A stretch of DNA of 64,000 nt from Rhizobacter sp. Root1238 (GTDB taxonomy: Bacteria > Pseudomonadota > Gammaproteobacteria > Burkholderiales > Burkholderiaceae_C), in assembly GCF_001425825.1 (NCBI RefSeq), contig NZ_LMDM01000017.1, positions 1 through 64,000 on the forward strand. The letters run 5' to 3'. How positions within the stretch are numbered: position 1 is the first letter of the stretch; each line of letters begins with the position of its first letter. This document shows positions 1-7,534 of this stretch, one piece after another. Below the pieces are notes generated by a model. It did no database searches, was not told where the DNA came from, and saw only the letters and a program-made list of their open reading frames with translations. Made by a program: the position numbers and the translations under genes.

Positions 1-1
1 C

Positions 2-160
2 AATCGTTCAAAACCCGCGGAAACTCGCGCTCGCCGCGGTGCACCGGTGTTCGCAGAGAAGCTGTCGGCTCCAGAAATTGAATTGATCAGCACATCCTTA
101 GCTGCAGAGCGATATCGGGTGAGGTCTCACTTGAGGTCAAGATTCGTGGAAGCTCTTTGA
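2..160 (+). CDS. possible C-terminal fragment of a hypothetical protein
   Basis: An open frame runs in from the window edge to a TGA at 158-160, giving 52 residues without a start codon in view. No domain is recognisable. It ends 87 bases before the attC site at 248, which would suit the gene of an upstream integron cassette. The frame is short and could be open by chance, so this is a weak call based only on position and reading frame. Confidence 0.22.
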   Translation, partial: NRSKPAETRARRGAPVFAEKLSAPEIELISTSLAAERYRVRSHLRSRFVEAL

Positions 161-247
161 ATCGGCTACCTAGTGAGTACTCGTCAAGCCTTCCGCACCT
201 CTCTTGCCTCGGCAAACAATGACAAGTCAGCTTTCTTCTCCGCAGAG

Positions 248-316
248 GCCTAACCCTTCAATCGAGAGGACGTGCCCCGGCAAGCCGGGGCACGCCTCTC
301 ATCTCAAACGTTAGGC
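248..316 (+). other. integron attC recombination site
   Basis: The left core GCCTAAC (248-254, RYYYAAC) pairs with the right core GTTAGGC (310-316, GTTRRRY). Between them GAGAGG and CGTGCCCCGG pair with CCGGGGCACG and CCTCTC around a CAAG loop, with one unpaired A on the left arm. This imperfect palindrome with outer cores and an extrahelical base is the layout of attC sites folded on one strand for the integron integrase. Length is 69 bp, within the usual range. It marks the start of the cassette that follows. No integrase gene is in the window. Confidence 0.82.
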
Positions 317-331
317 ATCAGGATCGCAACC

Positions 332-796
332 ATGGAGCCAAATAGAGCAGTGAACTTCGACGAAGCGCATCGCGTAGGCGCGGAACTCGAGCTTGTTGCA
401 CGCAGCAATCTTCATCCCCTGTTCGAGCACATGGCTGGCGCTGTCAATCCGTTGCGGAACTCGATCGAAGGCGGGATACACACTCTGTGGCTGGAGCTCG
501 CGCCGTCGGAGACAAGCCTCGACGAAGCAGTCTCCCGCTATGCCGCAATCTTTGACACGCTGCCACCGGAGCTACGAGCTGTCTGGAACAGTTGTACCGA
601 TCGCTGCGTCAACGTAGGACTTCAGGCCGGGTTCAGCCCTCACGCTTTTCCGTTGCTGGCATCATCCGGCGCGATCGCGGAGCTTGCCCGCCTCCGTCTG
701 CGGCTCCAGATCACTCTGTATTCGCCTGAACCAAAACCGCCGGTGGCGGATCACTCGTATGCGTCCGGCCAAGTCATGTTGACCCGGCTCCAGTAG
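332..796 (+). CDS. integron-cassette hypothetical protein, 3' end replaced by IS66 insertion
   Basis: The 154-aa ORF begins at the ATG 16 bases after the attC right core, a spacing typical of cassette genes. No known domain is recognised; the protein is alpha-helical-looking and soluble. From about residue 140 the reading frame runs into the IS66 element (starts at 757) and ends on an IS-derived stop. If the IS and one 8-bp duplication are removed, the frame continues ...DHSARATAA and stops with TAA at 2531-2533. The insertion therefore changed only the last few residues, and the truncated product may still be functional. Function unknown. Confidence 0.55.
   Translation: MEPNRAVNFDEAHRVGAELELVARSNLHPLFEHMAGAVNPLRNSIEGGIHTLWLELAPSETSLDEAVSRYAAIFDTLPPELRAVWNSCTDRCVNVGLQAGFSPHAFPLLASSGAIAELARLRLRLQITLYSPEPKPPVADHSYASGQVMLTRLQ
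749..756. repeat. 8-bp target site duplication, left copy
   Basis: GATCACTC here is repeated exactly at 2504-2511, directly abutting both ends of the IS66 element. Eight bp is the characteristic duplication length for the IS66 family. Confidence 0.85.
757..777 (+). repeat. IS66 terminal inverted repeat, left
   Basis: Twenty-one bases identical to the reverse complement of 2483-2503; begins GTATGCGTCC at the edge of the target duplication. Confidence 0.85.
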
Positions 797-800
797 TCGA

Positions 801-1640
801 TCAGGGCTGCCAGCAGTACGGCAGCAACTCGCGGATGCGGTTGTCCGCCTGAGTCGGCAGTCGCTCGAGCACGTCCTTGAGGTACAGGTACGGGTCGTGC
901 CCATTGAGCTTGGCAGTGTGGAGCAAGCTCATGATGGCGGCCGCGCGTTGACCGGCGCGCAAGCTACCGGCGAACAGCCAGTTCTTCCTGCCCAAGGCGA
1001 TCGGTCGGATCAGGTTCTCCACGCGGTTGTTGTCGATGCTCAAGTCCGCATCGTCGATGAGGCGCGTCAGTGCTGTCGCCAGACCCTTGTCGATGACATG
1101 CGCGGGCACAGGCGCCTGGATCAGCGTCCTGCAGTGGGCGCAGGCCCACTTGCCACGTACATGCCGCTCCACGGTGAACGTGCCGGGCTCGTAGTCGAGC
1201 TTCTCCGCCACGTCCTCGCCGATGCGCTTGAGCGCGCAGCCGCAGCTGCACGTCGTGGTCTCGGGCTCATGGTGGATCTCGCGCCGCGGCAGGTTCGCCG
1301 GCAGCGCCTGGCGCTTGGGCTGGCGCTTCTCGGCGTCGTCCTTGGCCGGCGACGCATGCCGCTCGACCTCGCGAGCGAGCGCCTCAAGGTCTTCGTCGAT
1401 CGCCTCCTCCAGCAAGCTCTTCTGCTCGGAGCTGAAGCGCTCGCTCGTGGCCGCGAACTTCAGCCGCTTGAGCACCGCCATCTCGTGCGTGAGCTTGTCG
1501 ATGACGGTCTGCTTGAACGCCACCACGCGCTCCTGACGGGCGGCGAACTCGGTGTTGACCGCGATCTGTGCCTGCGCGGCGCGCAGCGCCTGGCGCAGTT
1601 GCTGCGGGTCCAGCGTGTCAATGTCGTTGTCGGCGATCAC
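801..1640 (-). pseudogene. tnpC: IS66 transposase TnpC, catalytic core deleted
   Basis: The frame opens at a GTG (1640) and reads about 279 residues. It has the N-terminal leucine-rich helix (LRQALRAAQ...), a zinc-binding region with CSCGC and CAHC motifs, and PVPAHVIDKGLAT, then jumps to LTRLIDDADLSIDNNRVENLIRP and the C-terminal GRKNWLFAGS and PYLYLKDVLERLPT motifs. IS66 TnpC proteins usually exceed 500 residues; roughly 200 or more residues holding the first catalytic acidic residues of the DDE domain are missing between VIDKGLAT and LTRLIDDAD (near 1060-1080). The reading frame is preserved across the deletion. It should be catalytically inactive. Confidence 0.85.
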
Positions 1641-1717
1641 GAGGGATGATCGTGCCAGACAGACGGCTCGGGAACCATCGGCACATCCGGCAATTGCGCA
1701 GCAGCGCGGGTGTTGTC

Positions 1718-2044
1718 CTAGACCACCGTGATCACGCCGGCTTCGCCGATGCGTTGCCAGGGCAGTCCCAATACCAGGGCATCGAACTGCATCTGGGTCA
1801 GCGCCGTGTTCGTCAGCGAAGCCCGCACGAAGCCGCCCTGATGAAGCCGCCGAGCGCACAGCCAGATGCCAATGCCGTCGTGCACCAGCACCTTGAGCCG
1901 ATCGCCTCGGCGGTTGGCGAACACGTAGGCGTGATGTGGGCGGGCGCAGCCGAACACGGCGACGACCCGACCGAGGGCCGTGTCGGTTCCGGCTCGCATG
2001 TCCATCGGCTCGACCGACAGCCACAGCGCATCCACTCGGATCAC
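1718..2044 (-). CDS. tnpB: IS66 family accessory protein TnpB (Orf2)
   Basis: A 108-aa protein with the family signature MIRVDALWLSVEPMDMRAG followed by HHAYVFANRRGDRLKVLVHDG, typical of IS66 Orf2, required for transposition but of unknown biochemical role. The GTG start at 2044 overlaps the tnpA stop in a GTGA arrangement, implying translational coupling, as in other IS66 elements. The C-terminal part (LTQMQFDALVLGLPWQRIG) also fits the family. It appears intact. Confidence 0.85.
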   Translation of the reverse strand: MIRVDALWLSVEPMDMRAGTDTALGRVVAVFGCARPHHAYVFANRRGDRLKVLVHDGIGIWLCARRLHQGGFVRASLTNTALTQMQFDALVLGLPWQRIGEAGVITVV

Positions 2045-2424
2045 CTGAGCACCTCGCGTAGCCAGGTCGCACACTCCGCTGCGGCGCTCACAGGCCAGGC
2101 GACCGAGACGTTGACCCCGCTGCGTTGAAGTTCGATGCGGATGTCGGGCTGCGGCTTCGGGGCGGGCAGTTGCAGCGCGACGAACTCAGGGGCCGGCGGT
2201 GCAGACGTCGTCGAGGTCGGTAATGGGGCGAGCAGCGGCGCTCCGCGCTGTTCTGCCTCGTTCACCCATCTGCGCAGCAGGTTCGCATTGATGCCGTTGG
2301 CCATCGCCACGGCTGCACTCGACATGCCAGGTTGCTCGCAGGCCGCCACGAGCTGCGCCTTGAACTCGGCGCTGTGCTTGCGCCTTCGGCGGCGGCCAGC
2401 CGCCTTCACAACAGTAGCGTCCAC
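2041..2424 (-). CDS. tnpA: IS66 family transposase accessory protein TnpA (Orf1)
   Basis: A 127-aa protein with an N-terminal basic stretch (RRRRRKHSAEFKAQLVAACEQPGMS) and a helix-turn-helix of the transposase-8/IS3-IS66 Orf1 type ending NLLRRWVNEAE, followed by a proline-rich linker and a short C-terminal domain. This is the DNA-binding partner encoded first in IS66 operons. It overlaps tnpB by four bases. It appears intact, unlike tnpC. Confidence 0.82.
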   Translation of the reverse strand: MDATVVKAAGRRRRRKHSAEFKAQLVAACEQPGMSSAAVAMANGINANLLRRWVNEAEQRGAPLLAPLPTSTTSAPPAPEFVALQLPAPKPQPDIRIELQRSGVNVSVAWPVSAAAECATWLREVLR

Positions 2425-2482
2425 GTGTCCACGGAGAAGTTAAGTGGAGTAGAGCCTCCTATGGCTGCGAGCTCAGATCAAG

Positions 2483-2503
2483 ATGACTTGGCCGGACGCA
2501 TAC
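2483..2503 (-). repeat. IS66 terminal inverted repeat, right
   Basis: Reverse complement of 757-777 over all 21 bases; ends at the right copy of the target duplication. Confidence 0.85.
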
Positions 2504-2511
2504 GATCACTC
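2504..2511. repeat. 8-bp target site duplication, right copy
   Basis: GATCACTC, identical to 749-756, directly after the right inverted repeat. Confidence 0.85.
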
Positions 2512-2527
2512 GGCCCGTGCCACTGCT

Positions 2528-2546
2528 GCCTAACTCAAACGTTAGC
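2528..2546 (+). other. partial or collapsed attC-like site at cassette end
   Basis: GCCTAAC (2528-2534) is followed after TCAAAC by GTTAGC. The same CTCAAACGTTAG string forms the right end of the attC at 248-316. The long stem expected between the two cores is absent here, so this is either the right half of an attC whose left half was altered (possibly by the nearby IS insertion) or a collapsed site. It overlaps the TAA that would end the cassette gene before IS insertion. Confidence 0.4.
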
Positions 2547-2888
2547 GAACGTCCGGTTTCGGGGCCGCCGCAGCGGCGCTGGGGATGTCGGCAATGGGTC
2601 GATAGTGCCAGGTCGCGTAGGCGCACAGCGGACGTTCAACCCACCCGATCCGCTGGCGGCACGGCGCGTTGACGAGCGTCCTTGGTGCCGCGTTGCTTGG
2701 CCGATCGTTCGGCTACCGCCGGAGCGCTGGAGCGACCGCATTGAGGCAGCAAGCGGCCGATCGATAGCTCGAAGCGACCGACCGCAACCGCTGCACTGCA
2801 GCCGCCATCTTCAGGCTGGATTCTGTCGTCGCCAGTGCTACAACACCGGCTCCGTCGTGGGATCTGAAGCAATGCCTTTGAGAGCGAT
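2547..2888. other. intergenic stretch without a recognisable gene
   Basis: High-GC sequence containing open frames on both strands, but none gives a protein with recognisable features. It sits between the cassette remnant and the hydrolase gene. I see no promoter or terminator I would defend. Confidence 0.4.
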
Positions 2889-3875
2889 TCATCGTCTGAC
2901 CTCGCCCGTGTTGTCTGTCATGAAATCGGCGATTGCTTCAACTACACCGGGTGCCAATGGTTGCCCGGATTCGGCGTAGGTTGCAAGGTTTGCGCGCCGA
3001 CTGTCGGAGGTCACGGACTTTAGGACGTGGTTCACGTCAGGAAGGAAAATGAGTTTTGATCCTGAGTTCGCTTGGTGAAGCAAGCGCGCATCAACCTCTC
3101 CGATTTGAATATCGCGCGCACCCTGAAGCACTAAGACCGGCTTCGAGATGCCCGAAATTAGACGGCGCGGATCGTAGGAAAAAGCGCTGATCAGAAACCC
3201 TTGCACTGCGGGGTTGAACAGTCCCTGAAGGCCTGGGTGCATGCCGCTCGTGACTACACGTTGGCCACGCTCCAGTGTGTCAATTGCCGACATGGCATCA
3301 CTCAAGAGGGGAGCGTTTGCGGGGTTGGCCTTAATTTGCTCACGCAAAACTTCTCCCATCGGTCTTCCGGCCGTCGCCACCAAAATCAGGCCACAGATCT
3401 CCATTTGATCACTCGCAGCCGCCAGCGCAACCAAGCCGCCTTCACTGTGCCCCATCATCCAAACGCAGCGCGCGCCAGTCTCCTTCCGAAGAGCGGTCAC
3501 CCACGAACGAACATCCTCGACGTAGTCACCAATCGTGACTGCGTTTGCGTCCGGAACCGCACCTGCACTTGCATACATCCCTCGCTTGTCGAAACGCAGC
3601 GTTGCCCATCCACGCGCTGCGAGGCCCTCGGCGAGCAACCGATAGGTAGATGCTTTGAGGCCAGATGGACTGTTCCCATCGCGGTCGATCGGACCGGAGC
3701 CAGGAATCATCAAAACTGCCACACCAGTCTTGGGCTTCGGATTCAGGAGCGTGCCCTTCAGAGGTCCCGCTGGCCCCGACACTTCCAAGAGGGTCTGCGT
3801 TGGGGGTTCCAACGCCCAAAGCGGTGTCCCCAGCACGCAGATGCTGATCAAAACAAGACGTTTCAAAATCATCAT
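2889..3875 (-). CDS. exported alpha/beta hydrolase
   Basis: About 328 aa from tandem ATGs at 3875/3872; a signal peptide (MMILKRLVLISICVLGTPLWA) precedes the mature domain. The alpha/beta-hydrolase fold is shown by the oxyanion-region motif IPGSGPIDRDGN, the segment TLRFDKRGMYAS, the nucleophile elbow GHSEGG, a late acid in LVLQGARDIQIG and a catalytic His in LPDVNHVLK. The family includes periplasmic esterases and peptidases of broad specificity; the substrate cannot be told. It stands alone between the cassette remnant and a gene-poor kilobase and shares the moderate GC of this part of the window. Confidence 0.8.
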   Translation of the reverse strand: MMILKRLVLISICVLGTPLWALEPPTQTLLEVSGPAGPLKGTLLNPKPKTGVAVLMIPGSGPIDRDGNSPSGLKASTYRLLAEGLAARGWATLRFDKRGMYASAGAVPDANAVTIGDYVEDVRSWVTALRKETGARCVWMMGHSEGGLVALAAASDQMEICGLILVATAGRPMGEVLREQIKANPANAPLLSDAMSAIDTLERGQRVVTSGMHPGLQGLFNPAVQGFLISAFSYDPRRLISGISKPVLVLQGARDIQIGEVDARLLHQANSGSKLIFLPDVNHVLKSVTSDSRRANLATYAESGQPLAPGVVEAIADFMTDNTGEVRR

Positions 3876-3905
3876 TGGATCAATGCTCCGGTAGTCACGA
3901 TGCAC

Positions 3906-4897
3906 GCGACCTGAGCTTAACCGAGCCTGGTCGTGATGAACTTCGACTCATGACCGTGGATGTGTGATGGCTGCTCCGCACGAGTAGCCACTGTGCCACC
4001 TGCTATGAAACGCCAGAAGTACTTTCTGGAGCTCTGTCAGTCGTAGCTTCTGAAGTTCGGCGCAAAGTGTCTATGCTGTGCGCCAGCAAATCGTCATCTT
4101 GGCCCCCCGTTGCGATGCGCCCACGTTGCCGACATGTGTGGAGCGGGCTCGTGCCAACGCATCAACCCTCGCCGGCAAGCCTGACCACCCAAGGCGAACC
4201 GCACTCTCACTCGGTATCGAAGAACGCTCGCGCCCGCCATGTGAGTCGACCTTGCACCTTCACTGCCGCGAGCTTCAACCGCTACGCGAAGGTTGCGGTC
4301 CTTGCTACCAAGGTCAGTGATTGGTCTGGCGCGCCATGACCTACGAGCGTCACCTCCATCACATTGATGACCAACTGGAGGTATCTCACACGACGCTATT
4401 GCATCCTCTGCCAGCCGCTGTAGACTGTTGTAGAAGGGGCCCAAATGCCGCAGTAGAGAGCATTGGGGGATCACTGAAGGAATTGTCGTCGACCACATGT
4501 CAAAGCGTGCGGTCGAGACATTGAAAGTGAATCGGAATGAACAATCCTTGCGAACTTCCTCGAGTCGCTGCGCCACCATGGATGGTCGCGCAAGCTGAGT
4601 GTCCTGTGCCAATTCTAGGCATCGCGGCGCTCCCTAAATCCAACCTCCGAACCATCTTGGTGCGCAAGTCGTTCGGCAGGCTAGATTAGCCGAGATCATC
4701 TCCGTGAATTAGTCCTGCGTTGGGACTGCTGCCTGAGTCCATCTGGTGGGGCAGTAAAGATTGCTTATGCAATTAGAAGAATATGAGGCGATCTAAGCGC
4801 CTCAGGGATCAGGCTGTCCAATTCAAAAGGAGGGTTCATTAGACCTTGATATTTTGCTTCGAGAAGTTGACTCGCAAACAAACACTGAAGGAATGTA
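3906..4897. other. gene-poor interval upstream of the peptide cluster
   Basis: Roughly 1 kb with several overlapping open frames on both strands (the largest on the minus strand at 4094-4612), none with domain features, convincing ribosome site or codon bias. A strong Shine-Dalgarno-like AAAAGGAGGG near 4828 is not followed by a usable start and may be a remnant. Composition becomes AT-richer from about 4700 towards the cluster. The promoter of the downstream operon should lie in the last 200 bases, but no clear -35/-10 pair can be singled out. Confidence 0.4.
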
Positions 4898-5569
4898 ATG
4901 TCAAACGTTTATCCGATTAGTCTCTTTCCGTCTGGCCGGCTCAACCGGGCACCCCTTGTGCTGAATTCCGGACGATTCTCAACACGCGCGCACAACGAAC
5001 TTGCGGCATTGGCTGAGAGCGGTGTGTCTTATGAGCCCAAGACCGTCACTGGAAGGATCTTGGATGCCTGCTTCGATCGATTGGCCGTTCCCGAGGAGTA
5101 CACGGCCTTCAGCGAGCGGGTTTCCGATCTGTTCAAACGAGCGGTTGAAGTTGCGGAACTCTCTCTGAACGATACCCAGACAGGCACGAAGATCTCAGGA
5201 GAGCTCTTGCCGATGCTGCTGCAGGAAATGCGTCGAGCTGTCGAAGATTCACGGACCGTCGAGTTGTCCGCCCCCATGCAGTTTGAAAAGGACGCGCAAG
5301 GTCTGATCTTTGGCACGGTGAATGCGACTACGGACCATGAAGTCCTCTACACCACGACGGATGTCGCCTATGACGCAATTGCTGTGGCTTACACCGCCAT
5401 CGCCGCTGCCGTGGTTGCTGTAGTGGGTATTGCCGTCGTCTTCGTCGGATCCGAACAGACCCCAGCGGCAAGCCTTTCGGGCAAGCATCTCAACTACGAT
5501 GCATTCCACAGGCTCGCTCGTATTCTCGCGACAAATGCGCATCGGGTCGAGCCACGACAAGTCCATTGA
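4898..5569 (+). CDS. precursor-like protein of a radical-SAM/ABC-export cluster (putative peptide precursor)
   Basis: A 223-aa protein from ATG 4898 with ribosome site GAAGGAA at 4887-4893. I do not recognise the family. The first ~145 residues are soluble, charged and mostly helical-looking, like a long leader or carrier. Residues 150-184 are hydrophobic and Ala/Val-rich, opening with three heptads that each start with Tyr (Y151, Y158, Y165: YTTTDVA, YDAIAVA, YTAIAAA), then VVAVVGIAVVFVG. A polar tail of about 40 residues follows. There is no N-terminal signal peptide. Position first in an operon with a radical SAM enzyme, an HlyD/ABC exporter and an SdpI-like protein suggests the hydrophobic segment is the modified, exported peptide. 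That role is inferred from context; a structural or carrier protein is possible. Confidence 0.55.
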   Translation: MSNVYPISLFPSGRLNRAPLVLNSGRFSTRAHNELAALAESGVSYEPKTVTGRILDACFDRLAVPEEYTAFSERVSDLFKRAVEVAELSLNDTQTGTKISGELLPMLLQEMRRAVEDSRTVELSAPMQFEKDAQGLIFGTVNATTDHEVLYTTTDVAYDAIAVAYTAIAAAVVAVVGIAVVFVGSEQTPAASLSGKHLNYDAFHRLARILATNAHRVEPRQVH

Positions 5570-5603
5570 TAATCGGCGAGTTTTGATCTTAACGTAGGAC
5601 ACA

Positions 5604-5627
5604 GGATGCCGTCGGCAGACGGCATCC
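5604..5627 (+). promoter_or_regulatory. intercistronic hairpin between precursor gene and radical SAM gene
   Basis: A perfect 10-bp stem (GGATGCCGTC) closes a GGCA loop, 34 bases after the precursor stop and just before the GGGAGGAA ribosome site of the next gene. There is no U-run after it, so it is more likely an RNA-stability or partial read-through element than a full intrinsic terminator. Such hairpins in peptide operons can keep precursor mRNA in excess over the enzyme genes. Confidence 0.6.
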
Positions 5628-5642
5628 ATAGGGAGGAATTCC

Positions 5643-6743
5643 ATGTCAAGAGAAGTCGGATCACAATCTGGAGGCAGTATCCACAACTTCGGACGTCGGA
5701 CACTTTCTGTTATGTTGACGTATCAGTGCACTGCGGAATGCAGCGACTGCGGAACACTCAGCTCGCCAAAAGTTAAAGAGTCCATTCCGTTAGAGTCGGC
5801 AATGAATCTTATCGAGCAGGCAAGTGATTTGGGATTTTCTATTGTCGTCTTCACCGGTGGTGAGGCAACGCTGCGTTGGAAGGAATTACTGACGTGTATC
5901 ACCCGCACGAAAGAACTGAGGCTTCCAAATCGCCTGGTTACCAACGCGCATTGGGGGACCTCTCGTCAAACTGCGAAGCAGAAAATATCAGACCTTATGG
6001 ACGCAGGGCTGGGCGAAATTAATTTCAGCACAGGAGACGAACACGTCAGATTTATTCCGTTAGAGCGAGTAGTTTATGCCACAAGTGCTGCGCTCGATGC
6101 AGGGTTGCGAACCAGCGTGATGGTTGAATCCCGTCTGAATCGCTCTGTGACTAGGGATTCGTTTCTGGCTAGTTTCAAGAATAGCTTCCCAACGCAAGAA
6201 CTTGACAAGCTCTCCATCGTTGAGAGCCCTTGGATGCCCATCGACCCAGCTCGAACAACGGAGTACGACTCGAACTTGGCTGTGAATGAAAATACAGCGG
6301 TTCTCCAGAATGGCTGTGACAGTATCCTCACCACGTACACAGTGCAGGGAAATGGTCAAATTGGAGCCTGCTGTGGGCTAGGGATGAGGCTGGTTCCGGA
6401 ACTCAACATCGGAACAATTGAGTCGAAACTGACTACGCTTGTTGGCGAGGCGGAGCAAGACTTTGTGAAAATCTTGATCCGCTATGTTGGACCACACCGA
6501 ATTCTTAAGTGGGCTGCCGAAAAAGATCCGGCCATCGCCTGGGAAAATAAATATGCACATCATTGTCAGGCGTGCTTGCGCTTGTACAGCGATGAGCGAG
6601 TTCGCAAAGTAATACTGGAACATCACTCGGAGTTTGAAGACGAAATCCTGGATACGATGATGCTTCAGCGAAAGTACATCAATATATTCAACCCGGTGCA
6701 GCATACGCTGCAGTCTATAGAAAAAATTGTCACGGAGATGTGA
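5643..6743 (+). CDS. radical SAM protein with C-terminal SPASM/twitch-like cysteines
   Basis: 366 aa with a strong ribosome site (GGGAGGAA, 5631-5638). The [4Fe-4S] SAM cluster motif is C29-x3-C33-x2-C36 in TYQCTAECSDC, with the SAM-binding motif FTGGEA at 70-75. C-terminal cysteines C225, C243, C244, C308 and C311 (GACCG and CQAC) look like ligands of an auxiliary cluster in a SPASM/twitch-type extension. Enzymes of this class catalyse post-translational modifications of ribosomal peptides (thioether or C-C crosslinks, epimerisation, Tyr chemistry). The precursor-like gene lies directly upstream and the next gene overlaps its stop, so it is probably the modifying enzyme of the cluster. The reaction cannot be deduced from sequence. 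Confidence 0.85.
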   Translation: MSREVGSQSGGSIHNFGRRTLSVMLTYQCTAECSDCGTLSSPKVKESIPLESAMNLIEQASDLGFSIVVFTGGEATLRWKELLTCITRTKELRLPNRLVTNAHWGTSRQTAKQKISDLMDAGLGEINFSTGDEHVRFIPLERVVYATSAALDAGLRTSVMVESRLNRSVTRDSFLASFKNSFPTQELDKLSIVESPWMPIDPARTTEYDSNLAVNENTAVLQNGCDSILTTYTVQGNGQIGACCGLGMRLVPELNIGTIESKLTTLVGEAEQDFVKILIRYVGPHRILKWAAEKDPAIAWENKYAHHCQACLRLYSDERVRKVILEHHSEFEDEILDTMMLQRKYINIFNPVQHTLQSIEKIVTEM

Positions 6744-7534
6744 TGTCCTACGGTATCGAAGTTGAAGTCGAGGGCGCCGCGCGCCCATCGTCATTCTTAA
6801 CGATGCCGCCGGAAGCACTTGGCAGATCCGCTATAGAGGCTAGATACCCGCAGTGCGTCGTAGCGATGCTATGCGGTTCAGGCGTCAGCGCGCCGGAGCT
6901 GGCGATCGATGTCAATCTAGTTGTCCTGTTGCCCGACCGTCCATTGCATTCCAAGCAAGTCTATTTTCTCGAAGGCAACATCATCGACGTTCACGCTTTC
7001 GAAAAGAATGAGATAAATGAAGAAATTGAGCGGCGGAGAACGAGGGGGTCAGGTGCGTTAATGCGGATGATATCGGAATCCACTCTGCTGATGGGGGATT
7101 ATTCTGTTTTTCAGCAGACTCGGGATCGTTGTCGTGCACTTCTACAAGCGATACCCCTAGTGCGGCCGGACCCGGCCAGCCTCTCCCTACGGCTGGGCAT
7201 CCTCGCAACTTCGTTGCTTCGTTCGCGGAGTCGGGAAGAGGCACTCGTGCATGCAATTGAGATATATAGATTAGCCGACATCAACGATAGCGGTTTGCGT
7301 GGAAGATGGGGGGTGACCGGCAAGAGCCTAGTTCGAGAACTGCTTGTCAGTCCACAAGCATCCACGATCCTTCGGATGAACGAGGCTTTAGGCGCGATTC
7401 ATGGGCGAGGTGGTTCCGAGTTGTTCGTTTCAAGACTAATGGAATGGATGTCCGATGTGAATATCTCATTTTCCGGAAACCTCTTGGCTCTCGTTGAGCG
7501 GGCCGCCCGTACACCGGGGAGGTCGAATGAATAG
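6743..7534 (+). CDS. nucleotidyltransferase-fold-like protein, degenerate
   Basis: 263 aa; the ATG overlaps the radical SAM stop (TGATG), so translation is probably coupled. Residues 36-85 resemble the core of the minimal nucleotidyltransferase fold: CGSG (44-47), a strand IDVNLVVLLP with D56, and IDVHAF with D82. The second metal-binding Asp expected two residues after D56 is Asn (N58), so catalysis may be lost or altered. The rest is helical with no recognised domain. No membrane segments. In this operon it could act on the precursor (nucleotidylation, substrate presentation) or regulate. Both the fold assignment and the role are tentative. Confidence 0.45.
   Translation: MSYGIEVEVEGAARPSSFLTMPPEALGRSAIEARYPQCVVAMLCGSGVSAPELAIDVNLVVLLPDRPLHSKQVYFLEGNIIDVHAFEKNEINEEIERRRTRGSGALMRMISESTLLMGDYSVFQQTRDRCRALLQAIPLVRPDPASLSLRLGILATSLLRSRSREEALVHAIEIYRLADINDSGLRGRWGVTGKSLVRELLVSPQASTILRMNEALGAIHGRGGSELFVSRLMEWMSDVNISFSGNLLALVERAARTPGRSNE

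Larger units (their letters stand above)
757..2503 (-). mobile_element. IS66-family insertion sequence, internally deleted
   Basis: The element is 1747 bp, bounded by perfect 21-bp terminal inverted repeats (757-777 and 2483-2503, starting GTATGCGTCCGG) and by an exact 8-bp target duplication. Its three genes are in the IS66 order tnpA-tnpB-tnpC on the minus strand. Full IS66 elements are usually about 2.4-2.7 kb; the shortfall is explained by an in-frame deletion inside tnpC that removes the catalytic core. It is therefore non-autonomous, though its ends look intact and could be mobilised in trans. The intact duplication argues that it arrived here by transposition. Confidence 0.9.

Noticed and set aside
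2332-2979. 215-codon plus-strand open frame spanning the IS end and downstream DNA
   Set aside because: It crosses the IS66 terminus and target duplication and overlaps tnpA on the opposite strand, so it is a shadow.
4094-4612. 172-codon minus-strand open frame in the gene-poor interval
   Set aside because: No ribosome site, no domain features, unusual composition and overlapping open frames on the other strand; reads like chance openness.
4820-4860. Strong Shine-Dalgarno-like AAAAGGAGGG upstream of the cluster, possibly marking a short leader peptide
   Set aside because: No ATG/GTG/TTG at suitable distance opens a frame of more than a few codons.
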